From the NCBI RefSeq assembly GCF_004330295.1, contig NZ_SJOJ01000004.1, forward strand, positions 1-64,000: a stretch of 64,000 nt of DNA. The letters are read 5' to 3'. Below, piece by piece: positions 50,083 through 59,387 of this stretch. Made by a program: the position numbers and the translations under genes. The first letter of the stretch is position 1. Every line of letters starts with the position of its first letter. The DNA is from Rahnella victoriana (lineage in GTDB: Bacteria > Pseudomonadota > Gammaproteobacteria > Enterobacterales > Enterobacteriaceae). The notes below the pieces were generated by a model that saw only the letters and a program-made list of their open reading frames with translations, was not told where the DNA came from and made no database searches.

Positions 50083-50876
50083 CGCTGGCCTGCCAGACAC
50101 TCAACGCCGGGGTGAAGCACCGCCCGTGGCTGGTGTTTCTGCACGGTCTGCTGGGCAGCGCGGAAGACTGGCAACCGCTGCTTTCCGCCCTGACAGACTG
50201 GCCCTGTTTGTTTGTGGATTTGCCGGGGCATGGCCGCTCAGCGTCGTTAACCGCTGCCGGATTTGCGGATGTCAGCCAGCTGTTAACCGACACCTTGCGC
50301 GAAAAAAACATTACCACCTACTGGCTGATCGGCTATTCGCTGGGCGGGCGCATCAGTCTGTATCACGCCTGTCAGGGCGACCGCAGCGGTTTGCAGGGCG
50401 TACTGGTCGAAGGCGCGCATCCGGGGCTGACCTGTCAGGCGGAACGCGCGCAGCGCCGCCATCATGATCAGCAATGGGCGACCCGTTTTTTGCAATTGCC
50501 GTGGCAACAGGCGCTGGATAACTGGTATCGCCAGCCGGTGTTTTCCAGCCTGACCGACAGCCAGCGTCAGCAACTGATCGCCCTGCGTGCGGACAATAAT
50601 CCCCGCACCGTGGCGGCGATGCTGGCGGCCACGTCGCTGGCGGTACAACCGGATTTGCGCGGGGATTTGCAGCAGTTGTCCCTGCCGGTGGTCTGGTTGT
50701 GCGGCAGTCAGGATGCCAAATTTATTCATCTCGCGCAGCAGTCAGGTTTTGCGCTGCGCACTATCGCCAATGCCGGGCATAACGCCCACCGCGACAATCC
50801 GGCGGAATTTACCCGTCAGGCGCTGGCATGTATTTCTTCACCTGTCTTAAAGGACGTTGCACATGATTTATCCTGA
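50079..50876 (+). CDS. menH: MenH, SHCHC synthase
   Basis: MenH (265 aa) is an alpha/beta hydrolase that eliminates pyruvate from SEPHCHC. The nucleophile is Ser87 in GYSLGGR, the oxyanion region is [11 protein letters not shown], and the catalytic histidine is in [14 protein letters not shown] 50079 overlaps the menD stop (ATGA), which fits the family; an upstream ATG at 50043 would add 12 residues. Confidence 0.95.
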   Translation: MTLACQTLNAGVKHRPWLVFLHGLLGSAEDWQPLLSALTDWPCLFVDLPGHGRSASLTAAGFADVSQLLTDTLREKNITTYWLIGYSLGGRISLYHACQGDRSGLQGVLVEGAHPGLTCQAERAQRRHHDQQWATRFLQLPWQQALDNWYRQPVFSSLTDSQRQQLIALRADNNPRTVAAMLAATSLAVQPDLRGDLQQLSLPVVWLCGSQDAKFIHLAQQSGFALRTIANAGHNAHRDNPAEFTRQALACISSPVLKDVAHDLS

Positions 50877-51720
50877 TGAAAAACAACTGTATGCACCTGT
50901 CGAATGGCGTGATTGCACGGGTGAGTTTGAAGATATCCGTTACCACAAATCCACGGACGGTATCGCGAAAATCACCATCAACCGCCCGCAGGTTCGCAAT
51001 GCGTTTCGTCCGCTGACGGTTAAGGAAATGATCCGCGCGCTTGACGACGCCCGTAACGACGAAGGGATTGGTGTGATCGTGCTGACCGGTGAAGGCGAAA
51101 AAGCCTTCTGTGCCGGTGGCGACCAGAAAGTGCGTGGCGATTACGGCGGCTATCAGGATGCCAGCGGCGTACATCATCTGAATGTGCTGGATTTCCAGCG
51201 CCAGATCCGCACCTGCCCGAAACCGGTGGTGGCGATGGTGGCCGGGTATTCCATCGGCGGCGGCCACGTTCTGCACATGATGTGCGATCTGACCATTGCG
51301 GCGGATAACGCCATCTTCGGCCAGACCGGCCCGAAAGTCGGCTCCTTCGACGGCGGCTGGGGCGCATCCTATATGGCGCGCATCGTCGGTCAGAAAAAAG
51401 CGCGCGAAATCTGGTTCCTCTGCCGTCAGTACGATGCCAAAGCCGCACTCGACATGGGGCTGGTCAACACCGTGGTGCCGCTGGCGGATCTGGAAAAAGA
51501 AACCGTGCGCTGGTGCCGTGAAATGCTGGAAAACAGCCCGATGGCGCTGCGTTGTCTGAAAGCCGCACTGAACGCCGACTGCGACGGTCAGGCCGGGCTG
51601 CAGGAGCTGGCGGGGAATGCCACCATGTTGTTCTACATGACCGATGAAGGTCAGGAAGGCCGCAACGCGTTTAATGAAAAACGCCAGCCGGACTTCAGCA
51701 AATTTAAGCGTAATCCCTGA
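50863..51720 (+). CDS. menB: MenB, 1,4-dihydroxy-2-naphthoyl-CoA synthase
   Basis: MenB (285 aa, E. coli length) is a crotonase-fold enzyme that cyclises o-succinylbenzoyl-CoA. It has [50 protein letters not shown] and [17 protein letters not shown] 50863 begins MIYPDEK as in homologues and overlaps menH by 14 bp. Confidence 0.98.
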   Translation: MIYPDEKQLYAPVEWRDCTGEFEDIRYHKSTDGIAKITINRPQVRNAFRPLTVKEMIRALDDARNDEGIGVIVLTGEGEKAFCAGGDQKVRGDYGGYQDASGVHHLNVLDFQRQIRTCPKPVVAMVAGYSIGGGHVLHMMCDLTIAADNAIFGQTGPKVGSFDGGWGASYMARIVGQKKAREIWFLCRQYDAKAALDMGLVNTVVPLADLEKETVRWCREMLENSPMALRCLKAALNADCDGQAGLQELAGNATMLFYMTDEGQEGRNAFNEKRQPDFSKFKRNP

Positions 51721-52721
51721 TGCGCCGCGCCACGGTGTACCGGTACAGCGTGCCGATGGAGGCTGGCGTGGTGCTGCGCAATCAGCGCCTGAAAACCCGC
51801 GACGGTTTTTTAGTGTCACTGTGGCAGGACGACAAAACCGGCTGGGGCGAAGTGGCGCCGCTGCCGGGGTTTAGTCAGGAAGATGTGCCTCAGGCGCAGG
51901 ACGCGGTGCAGCACGGTTTGAGCCAGTGGGTGCAGGGCGCCTCGCTGGCTGCCGTGGCCTCGGCCTTCAGCGCGTTGCCCTCCGTGGCGTTCGGGCTGAG
52001 TTGTGCGGATGCCGAACTGCGCGGTGAACTGCCCCACGTGCTGAGTACGCGCTGTGCGCCGTTGTGTCATGGCGATCCGAATGAGCTTTATGCCCGCCTC
52101 GGCGCGCTGCCGGGCGATTTTCGCGGGCGAAAAGTGGCGAAGGTGAAAGTGGGGTTGTACGAATCCGTCGGCGACGGGCTGAATGTCAGCATGTTGCTGG
52201 AAGCCTTGCCGGAACTGCATTTACGTCTCGACGCCAACCGCAGCTGGACGCCGGTCAAAGCCGAAGGTTTCGCCCGCCACGTTGCCCCTGAACTGCGTTC
52301 GCGCATCAGCTTTATCGAAGAACCCTGTCTGACCCGCGAACAGTCGCGCGATTTTGCCCGTCAGACTGGCATCGCGATTGCCTGGGATGAAAGTGTGCGC
52401 GAAGCCGGTTTTACCGTACAGGCTGAGCCGGGACTGGCGGCGATCATCATCAAACCGACGCTGACCGGCAGCCTGATGCGTTGTCGTCAGCTGATCGCGC
52501 AGGCGCATGCCGCCGGGCTGGAAGCGGTGATCAGCTCCTCCATTGAATCAAGCCTCGGGCTGACGCAACTGGCGCGTATCGCGCAGTGGCTGACGCCGGA
52601 TGCCATTCCTGGGCTGGATACGCTGGATCTTATGCAGGCGCAGCTTATCCGCCGCTGGCCGGGGTCGGAATTACCGCTGACTGACGTGTCTGAACTGGAG
52701 GTTGTGTGGCAGAGCAAATGA
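51720..52721 (+). CDS. menC: MenC, o-succinylbenzoate synthase
   Basis: MenC (333 aa) dehydrates SHCHC to o-succinylbenzoate. It is an enolase-superfamily enzyme with the acid/base lysine in KVAKVKVG, metal ligands in [13 protein letters not shown] and AWDES, and the second lysine in IIKPTLTGS. It overlaps menB by 1 bp and menE by 16 bp. It is a little longer than E. coli MenC (320). Confidence 0.96.
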   Translation: MRRATVYRYSVPMEAGVVLRNQRLKTRDGFLVSLWQDDKTGWGEVAPLPGFSQEDVPQAQDAVQHGLSQWVQGASLAAVASAFSALPSVAFGLSCADAELRGELPHVLSTRCAPLCHGDPNELYARLGALPGDFRGRKVAKVKVGLYESVGDGLNVSMLLEALPELHLRLDANRSWTPVKAEGFARHVAPELRSRISFIEEPCLTREQSRDFARQTGIAIAWDESVREAGFTVQAEPGLAAIIIKPTLTGSLMRCRQLIAQAHAAGLEAVISSSIESSLGLTQLARIAQWLTPDAIPGLDTLDLMQAQLIRRWPGSELPLTDVSELEVVWQSK

Positions 52722-54079
52722 TCAGCGACTGGCCGTGGCGTGAACGGGCACATTTGTCGCCTTTTGCCGTGGCGCTGAAAGCCGGAGATATCACCTGGTG
52801 CTGGCGTGATTTACAGCATCGCGTGGATTCGCTGGCGGCCGGATTTATTTCGCAGGGCGTGGGCGAAGGCACCGGCGTGGTGTTGCGCAGCAAAAACACA
52901 CTGGATGCATTACTCAGTTATCTGGCGTTGCTGCAAACCGGCGCACGCCTGTTGCCGCTCAATCCGCAACTGCCACAGGCATTGTGCGCAGAACTGCTTT
53001 CACAGCTTGATATCGCTTTTGTGCTGGATCTGACGGAACCGGCTCTGCCGCTGAATATTCCCGCGTTAACGATGCAAAATGCCTGCTGGCTCAGTTGTGC
53101 CGGATGGCAGCCACAGCGTATCGCCACGCTGACCCTGACGTCCGGCTCCAGCGGTCTGCCGAAAGCCGCCGCGCATACCCTGGCCGCGCACCTTGCCAGC
53201 GCCGCCGGTGTGCTGGATCTGATCCCGTTCACCCGTCGCGACAGCTGGCTGCTCTCGCTGCCGCTGTTCCATGTGTCCGGGCAGGGCATCCTCTGGCGCT
53301 GGCTGACGGCAGGGGCCACGCTGGTGCTGGCGGAAGGGCAACCGCTGGAGACGGCGCTGGCAGAATGCAGCCATGCGTCGCTGGTGCCGACGCAGCTCTG
53401 GCGTTTGCTGCAAAGCGGCGCCGTGCCTGAAAAGTTGCAGGACGTGTTACTTGGCGGGGCGCAAATCCCGCCGGAGCTGACAGAGCAGGCTGAGCGGGCA
53501 GGGATCCGTTGCTGGTGCGGATACGGGCTGACGGAAACCGCCTCGACCGTAACAGCAAAACGGGCTGATGGCAGTGCCGGTGTCGGAAAGGCGCTGACCG
53601 GCAAAGAAGTCAGGATTGTCGATCAGGAGATCCAGATCCGCGCTGACAGTCTGGCGAGCGGTTACTGGAAAAACGGTCGGCTGTCGCCGGTCGCTGATGC
53701 TGATGGCTGGTTACATACCCGTGACCGTGGTTTGTGGGCGGACGATGAGTTGCTGGTTTCGGGACGTCTGGATAATCTGTTTTTCAGCGGCGGGGAAGGG
53801 ATCCAGCCGGAAGATATCGAGAAAGTGCTGGTCCGCCATCCGCTGATTTCACAGGCATTTGTCGTGCCTGTGAATGATCCGCAATTTGGTCAGCGTCCGG
53901 TCGCGGTGCTCGAGGCACAGGCCGGATTGTTGTACGAGGAACTCAATCTCTGGCTGAGTGATAAGATCCCGCGCTTTCAGTTGCCGGTAGCCTATCATCC
54001 GCTGCCGGGAAAACTGGCGCAGGGAGGGATTAAAATCTCGCGTGTCAGCGTCCGGAAATGGATAGAGAGGCTTTCGTAA
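52706..54079 (+). CDS. menE: MenE, o-succinylbenzoate-CoA ligase
   Basis: MenE (457 aa) is an acyl-adenylate-forming enzyme with the phosphate loop [22 protein letters not shown] and [14 protein letters not shown], and a C-terminal lysine in GGIKISR. Start GTG 52706 has GGAGG at 52697-52701; ATG 52718 is an alternative nearer to the E. coli N-terminus. It is placed last in the operon although it acts before MenB. Confidence 0.94.
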   Translation: MAEQMISDWPWRERAHLSPFAVALKAGDITWCWRDLQHRVDSLAAGFISQGVGEGTGVVLRSKNTLDALLSYLALLQTGARLLPLNPQLPQALCAELLSQLDIAFVLDLTEPALPLNIPALTMQNACWLSCAGWQPQRIATLTLTSGSSGLPKAAAHTLAAHLASAAGVLDLIPFTRRDSWLLSLPLFHVSGQGILWRWLTAGATLVLAEGQPLETALAECSHASLVPTQLWRLLQSGAVPEKLQDVLLGGAQIPPELTEQAERAGIRCWCGYGLTETASTVTAKRADGSAGVGKALTGKEVRIVDQEIQIRADSLASGYWKNGRLSPVADADGWLHTRDRGLWADDELLVSGRLDNLFFSGGEGIQPEDIEKVLVRHPLISQAFVVPVNDPQFGQRPVAVLEAQAGLLYEELNLWLSDKIPRFQLPVAYHPLPGKLAQGGIKISRVSVRKWIERLS

Positions 54080-54104
54080 AACAAGCCGTTGAAACAAACA
54101 AAAA

Positions 54105-54123
54105 GGGCCGCACATCGCGGCCC
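54105..54123 (-). terminator. Terminator of katA
   Basis: On the minus strand a 7-bp stem GGGCCGC/GCGGCCC with a 5-base loop is followed by TTTTTGTTTG. It may also slow menE transcription in the other direction. Confidence 0.85.
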
Positions 54124-54143
54124 TGATCATTTCTGAAAAAAAA

Positions 54144-55577
54144 TCAGTCTTTCAGTGCTTTCTCGACACCGGCACCGTAGGCCGGATCCACTTTATAAAA
54201 CAGCGCCAGCTGGCGTGTCTGTGTTTCCTGCGAGGCATGTTTCAGTTCGCCGGCGATACGGGCAAACATACGCTGATGTTCTTCTGCCGACAGCAAATTG
54301 AACAGCAATCCCGGCTGAGTGAAGTAATCCTCATCCTCGCGATGATTCCAGTGATCGGCGGCACCTTCAATGCTCAGTGGCGGTTCGCTGAAATCCGGTT
54401 GCTCCTGGAACAGACCGGCGCTGTTTGGCTCGTAGGTCACGCCGTTGCCGCTGTTACCGTCCACCCGCATTGCGCCGTCACGGTGATAGTTATGGAACGG
54501 GCATTTCGGCGCGTTCACCGGGATCTGATGATGGTTCACACCCAGACGGTAGCGGTGCGCATCGCCGTAGGAGAACAGACGCCCCTGTAGCATGCGGTCC
54601 GGAGAGAAGCCGATGCCCGGCACCACGTTGGCCGGGCTCATGGCGACCTGTTCCACTTCGGCAAAGTAGTTTTCCGGATTGCGGTTCAGTTCGAATTCAC
54701 CCACTTCAATCAGCGGGTAATCCGCATGCAGCCAGACTTTGGTCAGGTCAAACGGGTTGTACGGCAGTTTTGAGGCGTCGGCTTCCGGCATGATCTGCAC
54801 GAAAAGTTTCCAGCGCGGGAAATCGCCGCGTTCAATGGCATCGTACAAATCACGCTGCGAACTTTCGCGGTCGGTGCCGATCAGTTTTTCTGCTTCGTCA
54901 TCCATCAGGTTTTCAATACCCTGCTGGCAGCGGAAGTGGAATTTCACCCAGAAACGTTCGTTTTCTGCATTGATAAAGCTGAAGGTATGGCTGCCGAAAC
55001 CGTGGATATGACGGTAAGACGTTGGCAGACCGCGGTCACTGACGTCGATGGTCAGCTGATGCAGGGCTTCCGGCAGGTGGGAGAAGAAATCCCATTTGTA
55101 GGCCGGATTACGCAAGTTAGTGCGCGGGTCGCGTTTTACCACATGGTTCAGGTCCGGGAATTTCAGCGGATCACGCAGATAAAACACCGGCGTATTATTC
55201 CCGACTAAATCCCAGTTACCTTCTTCGGTATAAAACTTCATTGAGAAGCCGCGAATATCACGTTCCGCATCCGCCGCGCCGCGCTCGCCCGCGACGGTAG
55301 AGAAACGAACAAACATGTCAGTTTGCTTGCCGATTTCGGCGAAAATCTTCGCGCGGGTGTAGGCGGTAATATCATGGGTGACGGTGAAAGTACCGTGAGC
55401 GCCGGAACCTTTGGCGTGCATACGGCGTTCAGGGATCACTTCCCGGTCAAAATGCGCTAATTTTTCAAGAAACCAGACATCCTGCAAAAGCAGCGGTCCA
55501 CGGCGTCCCGCAGTTATCACATTATTATTATCGACAACCGGTGCGCCGGCTGCGGTGGTTAAACCTTTCTTGGTCAT
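54144..55577 (-). CDS. katA: Monofunctional haem catalase, small-subunit (clade 3) type
   Basis: KatA (477 aa) converts hydrogen peroxide to water and oxygen. The catalytic histidine is His54 in [12 protein letters not shown], the catalytic asparagine is in LVGNNTPVF (127/128), and the haem-ligand tyrosine is in [14 protein letters not shown]. The length and lack of a C-terminal flavodoxin-like domain distinguish it from E. coli KatE. E. coli lacks a gene of this type here, so it marks a different genus. The symbol reflects family resemblance. Confidence 0.93.
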   Translation of the reverse strand: MTKKGLTTAAGAPVVDNNNVITAGRRGPLLLQDVWFLEKLAHFDREVIPERRMHAKGSGAHGTFTVTHDITAYTRAKIFAEIGKQTDMFVRFSTVAGERGAADAERDIRGFSMKFYTEEGNWDLVGNNTPVFYLRDPLKFPDLNHVVKRDPRTNLRNPAYKWDFFSHLPEALHQLTIDVSDRGLPTSYRHIHGFGSHTFSFINAENERFWVKFHFRCQQGIENLMDDEAEKLIGTDRESSQRDLYDAIERGDFPRWKLFVQIMPEADASKLPYNPFDLTKVWLHADYPLIEVGEFELNRNPENYFAEVEQVAMSPANVVPGIGFSPDRMLQGRLFSYGDAHRYRLGVNHHQIPVNAPKCPFHNYHRDGAMRVDGNSGNGVTYEPNSAGLFQEQPDFSEPPLSIEGAADHWNHREDEDYFTQPGLLFNLLSAEEHQRMFARIAGELKHASQETQTRQLALFYKVDPAYGAGVEKALKD

Positions 55578-55899
55578 AACAAATTCCTTCCAGTGAAAAC
55601 GGGTGTAGGTATAAAGAGAGACTCTGAGGGGTTTTTTAGCCTTCCCTGTTTGCGGGGTGTGTCCCTAAGCCAAATTAACTCTACCCATTAGAAATAAACC
55701 ATATGTTGATCAGGGGCAAATAGGTGGGAGTTATCATTTCGATGGGAATACTTCATTTCATCAATGAAATCGATGTTTCTTACAATTTTCACTGCTCAGA
55801 TGAATGCTTAAAGTTCCAAAAAGTTGTTACGACAGAGTGAATTGCTTTAGACTTCGTGCGGAAGATTTAATGTCGTTTAGCTATTATTTGGGAAAAATA
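55578..55899. other. Divergent region between katA and yfaZ
   Basis: This 322-bp gap holds both promoters and no credible gene; the frame from 55804 into yfaZ has no family support before the signal peptide. It contains one perfect 16-bp palindrome (listed separately). I could not find a convincing OxyR tetranucleotide pattern. Confidence 0.45.
55755..55770. promoter_or_regulatory. Perfect palindrome ATTTCATCAATGAAAT
   Basis: It has 7-bp arms around CA, 178 bp before katA and 130 bp before yfaZ. It could be an operator for either gene; no known regulator is recognised. Confidence 0.4.
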
Positions 55900-56445
55900 A
55901 TGAAAAAGATCCTTGTCGCTGGCGCTGCCGCCAGCCTGATGTTCGCTGCTGCCTCTGCGAACGCGATCAGTGTTAACGGTGAAGTTGGTGAACATTACAC
56001 TCATCTGGGCGTGGGCTTCGGTACCACTTCTCCGGGGCTGGCATTGAGCGGTGATTACACCCATAACGATGACGACGGTGATGTGGCAGGTTTAGGATTA
56101 GGCTATAACATTCCGCTGGGTCCGTTTATGGCGACCGTGGGCGGTAAAGGCCTGTACACCAATCCGAAAGACGGCGACGAAGGTTATGCGGTTGCTGTTG
56201 GCGGTGGTCTGCAACTGCCTATCGCCAAAATGTTCACCCTGTACGGTGACTACTACTATTCCCCGGATTCCCTGTCCAGCGGCATTGCTAACTATGAAGA
56301 AGCCAACGCCGGTATTCGTCTGACGGCGATCCCACTGGTTACCGTGAGCGTGGGTTACCGCTACATGGCGATGGATGGCAAAGACGGCAACCGCGACAAC
56401 GTGGTGGCAGACGGCGCATACCTCGGTGGCGCGATTAATTTCTGA
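55900..56445 (+). CDS. yfaZ: YfaZ-family outer-membrane protein
   Basis: This 181-residue protein has a signal peptide (MKKILVAGAAASLMFAAASANA, about 22 residues) and a mature part of alternating hydrophobic strands ending in a C-terminal phenylalanine (GGAINF), typical of a small beta-barrel. NPKDGDEGYAVAVGGGLQ and YYSPDSLSSGIANYEEANAG match the YfaZ family. Function is unknown. ATG 55900 is chosen for the signal peptide; 32 upstream codons from 55804 are rejected. Confidence 0.92.
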   Translation: MKKILVAGAAASLMFAAASANAISVNGEVGEHYTHLGVGFGTTSPGLALSGDYTHNDDDGDVAGLGLGYNIPLGPFMATVGGKGLYTNPKDGDEGYAVAVGGGLQLPIAKMFTLYGDYYYSPDSLSSGIANYEEANAGIRLTAIPLVTVSVGYRYMAMDGKDGNRDNVVADGAYLGGAINF

Positions 56446-56468
56446 TTTTGTCTGAAGCAAAATCTGGA

Positions 56469-56493
56469 GGCTCGCATTCGTGCGGGCCTTTTT
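56469..56493 (+). terminator. Terminator of yfaZ
   Basis: An 8-bp stem GGCTCGCA/TGCGGGCC (one T-G pair) with a TTCG loop is followed by five T. Confidence 0.85.
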
Positions 56494-56571
56494 GTTTTCT
56501 GCCATAGGGAGATTGTGTTTCTGCTTCAGGCTTTCTACAGTGGAATGACAAAAAAACAGAAGGAGAACGGG

Positions 56572-57777
56572 ATGCTTAGGGTTGAGATGCTGAGTACGGG
56601 TGATGAAGTGCTGCACGGCCAGATTGTGGATACCAATTCGGCATGGCTGGCGAATTATCTATTTGAGCAAGGTTTACCGATGACCAGCCGCGAAACCGTG
56701 GGCGACAGTCTGGACGCGCTGGTGGCTGTGCTTAAAGAACGCAGCCATATCGCCGATGTGCTGATCGTCAACGGTGGTTTAGGGCCAACGACGGATGATC
56801 TCAGCGCGCTGGCGGCGGCAAAAGCCTGCGGCGTCGAACTAGTGGAAGACGCGGGCTGGATTGCCACCATGCAGGCGTTCTTCAATGAGCGTGGCCGTCC
56901 GATGGCCGATTCCAACCGCAAGCAGGCGCAGATCCCGGCCAATGCCGAACTGCTGGATAATCCGGTCGGCACCGCCTGCGGCTTCAGCGTGAAACTTAAC
57001 CGCTGTCAGATCTTCTTCACGCCGGGCGTACCTTCTGAATTCAAAGTGATGGTGGAGCAGCAAATCGTTCCGCGTCTGCATAAACAGTTTCCGGCGCTGG
57101 AAGCCCCGTTATGTCTGCGCCTGACCACCTTCGGACGCGGCGAAAGTGATCTCGCCACCGAGCTGGATAAACTCGAACTGCCGGAAGGCGTGGTGATGGG
57201 TTACCGCTCTTCCTCACCGATTATCGAACTGAAAGTCACCGGCCCGCGTTCTCAGGAAGCGGCGATGCACAAAGCCTTCGAACGCGTGCGGGAAGTGGCG
57301 GGGGAGAGCACTATTTTTGAAGGGCTGGGCAGCCTGCCGGATCGTCTGGCTGAACGCCTGCTGGCGCAGGATTTGCGTCTGGCGGTCAGTGAAAGTTTCA
57401 CCGGCGGCCTGCTGAACTGGCGTCTGCAAAGCGCCGGGGTTCCGCTGGTCAACGGCGAGTTATTGCCACAGGGCGACGAAGCCTCACCAGAGAAATCCCT
57501 CGAATGCCTGCTGGCACGCGCGCAAAATCTGGCAGAAACTACCGGCGCACAACTGGCGCTGGCCGTCGGGGCGCTGTCTGGTGAGGAATTGAGTCTGGCG
57601 CTGCATACGCCATCCGGCACCAGCGGATTAACCATTCGTTACACTGCGACGCGTCACGGTCTGGCATTACGTCAGGAGACGATAGCAATGGTGGCGATGG
57701 ATCTTCTCAGGCGTTACCTGAACGGGTGGGAACCGGTGGCGGATTATCCGTGGTTGGATCGCGTTGCTAAGGTTTAG
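56572..57777 (+). CDS. yfaY: CinA-like protein YfaY
   Basis: This 401-residue protein has an N-terminal MoCF-type domain (about 1-170; LSTGDEVLHGQIVDTNSAWL, VNGGLGPTTDDLSALAAA) and a C-terminal nicotinamide-mononucleotide-deamidase-like domain. The deamidase motif AESCTGG is SESFTGG here, and the Tyr-x-x-Lys region that follows is replaced (LLPQGDEASPEK), so deamidase activity is doubtful, as in E. coli YfaY. ATG 56572 has AGGAG at 56561-56565; an in-frame start from 56515 is rejected. Confidence 0.9.
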   Translation: MLRVEMLSTGDEVLHGQIVDTNSAWLANYLFEQGLPMTSRETVGDSLDALVAVLKERSHIADVLIVNGGLGPTTDDLSALAAAKACGVELVEDAGWIATMQAFFNERGRPMADSNRKQAQIPANAELLDNPVGTACGFSVKLNRCQIFFTPGVPSEFKVMVEQQIVPRLHKQFPALEAPLCLRLTTFGRGESDLATELDKLELPEGVVMGYRSSSPIIELKVTGPRSQEAAMHKAFERVREVAGESTIFEGLGSLPDRLAERLLAQDLRLAVSESFTGGLLNWRLQSAGVPLVNGELLPQGDEASPEKSLECLLARAQNLAETTGAQLALAVGALSGEELSLALHTPSGTSGLTIRYTATRHGLALRQETIAMVAMDLLRRYLNGWEPVADYPWLDRVAKV

Positions 57778-57783
57778 CTTTAG

Positions 57784-57909
57784 CTCCCTCCCCTGCGAAG
57801 GGGAGGGCTGGGGTGGGGTATTAAAGCAAAATCAAAGAGTTGAGATTGGCTTTGATGAGATGTCAGCCCTTAAAACCCCCTCCCGTCCTCCCCCTTCGCA
57901 GGGGGAGGC
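57784..57909. repeat. Miniature inverted-repeat element, copy 4 (best preserved)
   Basis: This 126-bp unit has left end CTCCCTCCCCTGCGAAGGGG with arm GGCTGGGGTGGGGTATTAA, and a right end that reads as its imperfect inverse (TTAAAACCCCCTCCCGTCC then CCCCCTTCGCAGGGGGAGG). The core AAAATCAAAGAGTTGAGA and TCAGCCCTTAAAA align with copies 2 and 3. It fills the gap between convergent yfaY and yfaE, 6 bp after one stop and 7 bp from the other, and its hairpins could end both transcripts. Confidence 0.85.
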
Positions 57910-57916
57910 GTAAAGA

Positions 57917-58177
57917 CTAAAACGCAATCTCAATATCCCCGACCGGCATGCAACAACACGGCAAGATCTCGCCGTCGGAGATAAAAGCCAGCGGTTTTTC
58001 ACTGTAAGTGACTTCACCGTTGATGAGCTTCATCCGGCAGGATCCGCAATAACCTTCACGGCACTGGTATTCCACTTCAACCTGATGATGTTCAAACACT
58101 TCCAGCAAATTCCGGTGTCCGGCTTTGCAGGCCAGTTGCTGGCCGTTTGCTGAAAGTGTGATGGTTCTGTCGGTCAT
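57917..58177 (-). CDS. yfaE: YfaE, 2Fe-2S ferredoxin for NrdB maintenance
   Basis: This 86-residue plant-type ferredoxin has CREGYCGSCRMKL and a distal cysteine pair in LPCCCMP, giving the CX4CX2C...C cluster pattern. In E. coli YfaE delivers electrons to regenerate the diferric-tyrosyl radical of NrdB. Its start follows the nrdB stop directly, forming nrdA-nrdB-yfaE. A miniature repeat lies 7 bp after its stop. Confidence 0.95.
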   Translation of the reverse strand: MTDRTITLSANGQQLACKAGHRNLLEVFEHHQVEVEYQCREGYCGSCRMKLINGEVTYSEKPLAFISDGEILPCCCMPVGDIEIAF

Positions 58178-59308
58178 TTACAGCTCGAAATCACTCAGGT
58201 CATCGGCGTGAACTTCAGAATCAATCTGACCCACCAGATAGGAGCTGACTTCCACTTCCTGCGGGGCAACCTGCACGTTATCAGACACCAGCCAGGCGTT
58301 GATCCACGGGATCGGGTTTGAGCGGGTTTTGAACGGCGCGTCCAGACCTACCGCCTGCATACGGATATTGGTGATGTATTCCACGTACTGACACAGAATG
58401 TCTTTGTTCAGGCCGATCATCGAACCGTCTTTGAACAGGTATTCTGCCCAGTCTTTTTCCTGCTGCGCGGCAAGCACGAACAGGTCATGACATTCCTGCT
58501 GACATTCCTGCGCGATTTCTGCCATTTCCGGGTCGTCCTGACCTGAACGCAACAGGTTCAGCGCATGCTGAGTCCCGGTCAGATGCAGGGCTTCGTCACG
58601 GGCAATCATCTTGATGATTTTCGCGTTGCCTTCCATCAGTTCACGTTCGGCGAACGCAAAGGAACAGGCGAAGCTGACGTAAAAACGGACGGCTTCCAGC
58701 GCGTTGACGCTCATCAGACAGATGTAGAGTTTTTTCTTCAGCTCACGCAGGTTCACCACGACAGTTTTGCCGTTGACCTGATGAGTGCCTTCGCCCAGCA
58801 GATGATAGTAGCTGGTCATCTCAATCAGCGTGTCGTAATAACCGGAGATGTCTTTCGCGCGCTTGAGGATTTCTTCGTTAGTCACGATATCGTCAAACAC
58901 AATCGCCGGATCGTTCACGATGTTACGGATAATGTGCGTGTAAGAACGTGAGTGAATGGTTTCTGAAAACGCCCAGGTTTCGACCCAGGTTTCCAGCTCA
59001 GGAATGGAGATCAGCGGCAACAGCGCCACGTTCGGGCTGCGGCCTTGAATGGAATCCAGCAGGGTCTGGTATTTCAGGTTGCTCAGGAAGATGTGTTTTT
59101 CATGTTCCGGCAGCGCCTGAAAATCGATACGGTCGCGGGAAACATCAATCTCTTCCGGACGCCAGAAGAAGGACAGTTGCTTTTCGATCAGTTTTTCAAA
59201 GATTTCATGCTTCTGCTGGTCGAAACGGGCAACGTTAACCGACTGGCCAAAGAACATTGGCTCAAGAAGCTGATCGTTTTTATTCTGGGAAAAAGTACTG
59301 TAAGCCAT
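58178..59308 (-). CDS. nrdB: Ribonucleoside-diphosphate reductase class Ia, beta subunit
   Basis: NrdB (376 aa) holds the diiron centre and the stable tyrosyl radical. Iron ligands lie in the [18 protein letters not shown] segment, which also holds the radical tyrosine, and in [24 protein letters not shown]. The C-terminal tail DLSDFEL docks on NrdA. Length equals E. coli NrdB. A hairpin lies in its 79-bp gap from nrdA. Confidence 0.98.
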   Translation of the reverse strand: MAYSTFSQNKNDQLLEPMFFGQSVNVARFDQQKHEIFEKLIEKQLSFFWRPEEIDVSRDRIDFQALPEHEKHIFLSNLKYQTLLDSIQGRSPNVALLPLISIPELETWVETWAFSETIHSRSYTHIIRNIVNDPAIVFDDIVTNEEILKRAKDISGYYDTLIEMTSYYHLLGEGTHQVNGKTVVVNLRELKKKLYICLMSVNALEAVRFYVSFACSFAFAERELMEGNAKIIKMIARDEALHLTGTQHALNLLRSGQDDPEMAEIAQECQQECHDLFVLAAQQEKDWAEYLFKDGSMIGLNKDILCQYVEYITNIRMQAVGLDAPFKTRSNPIPWINAWLVSDNVQVAPQEVEVSSYLVGQIDSEVHADDLSDFEL

Positions 59309-59336
59309 GACGTTAACTTCCTCGGAATGCTCGGCA

Positions 59337-59358
59337 AAAACCCCCTGACGGGGGTTTT
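59337..59358 (-). repeat. Hairpin between nrdA and nrdB
   Basis: Perfect 9-bp arms AAAACCCCC/GGGGGTTTT with a TGAC loop end in a T run on both strands. It looks like an intrinsic terminator inside the operon, so it may lower nrdB expression or protect nrdA mRNA from decay. Confidence 0.7.
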
Positions 59359-59387
59359 GAATAATAGTTTTTAGTTAAAACAGACGG

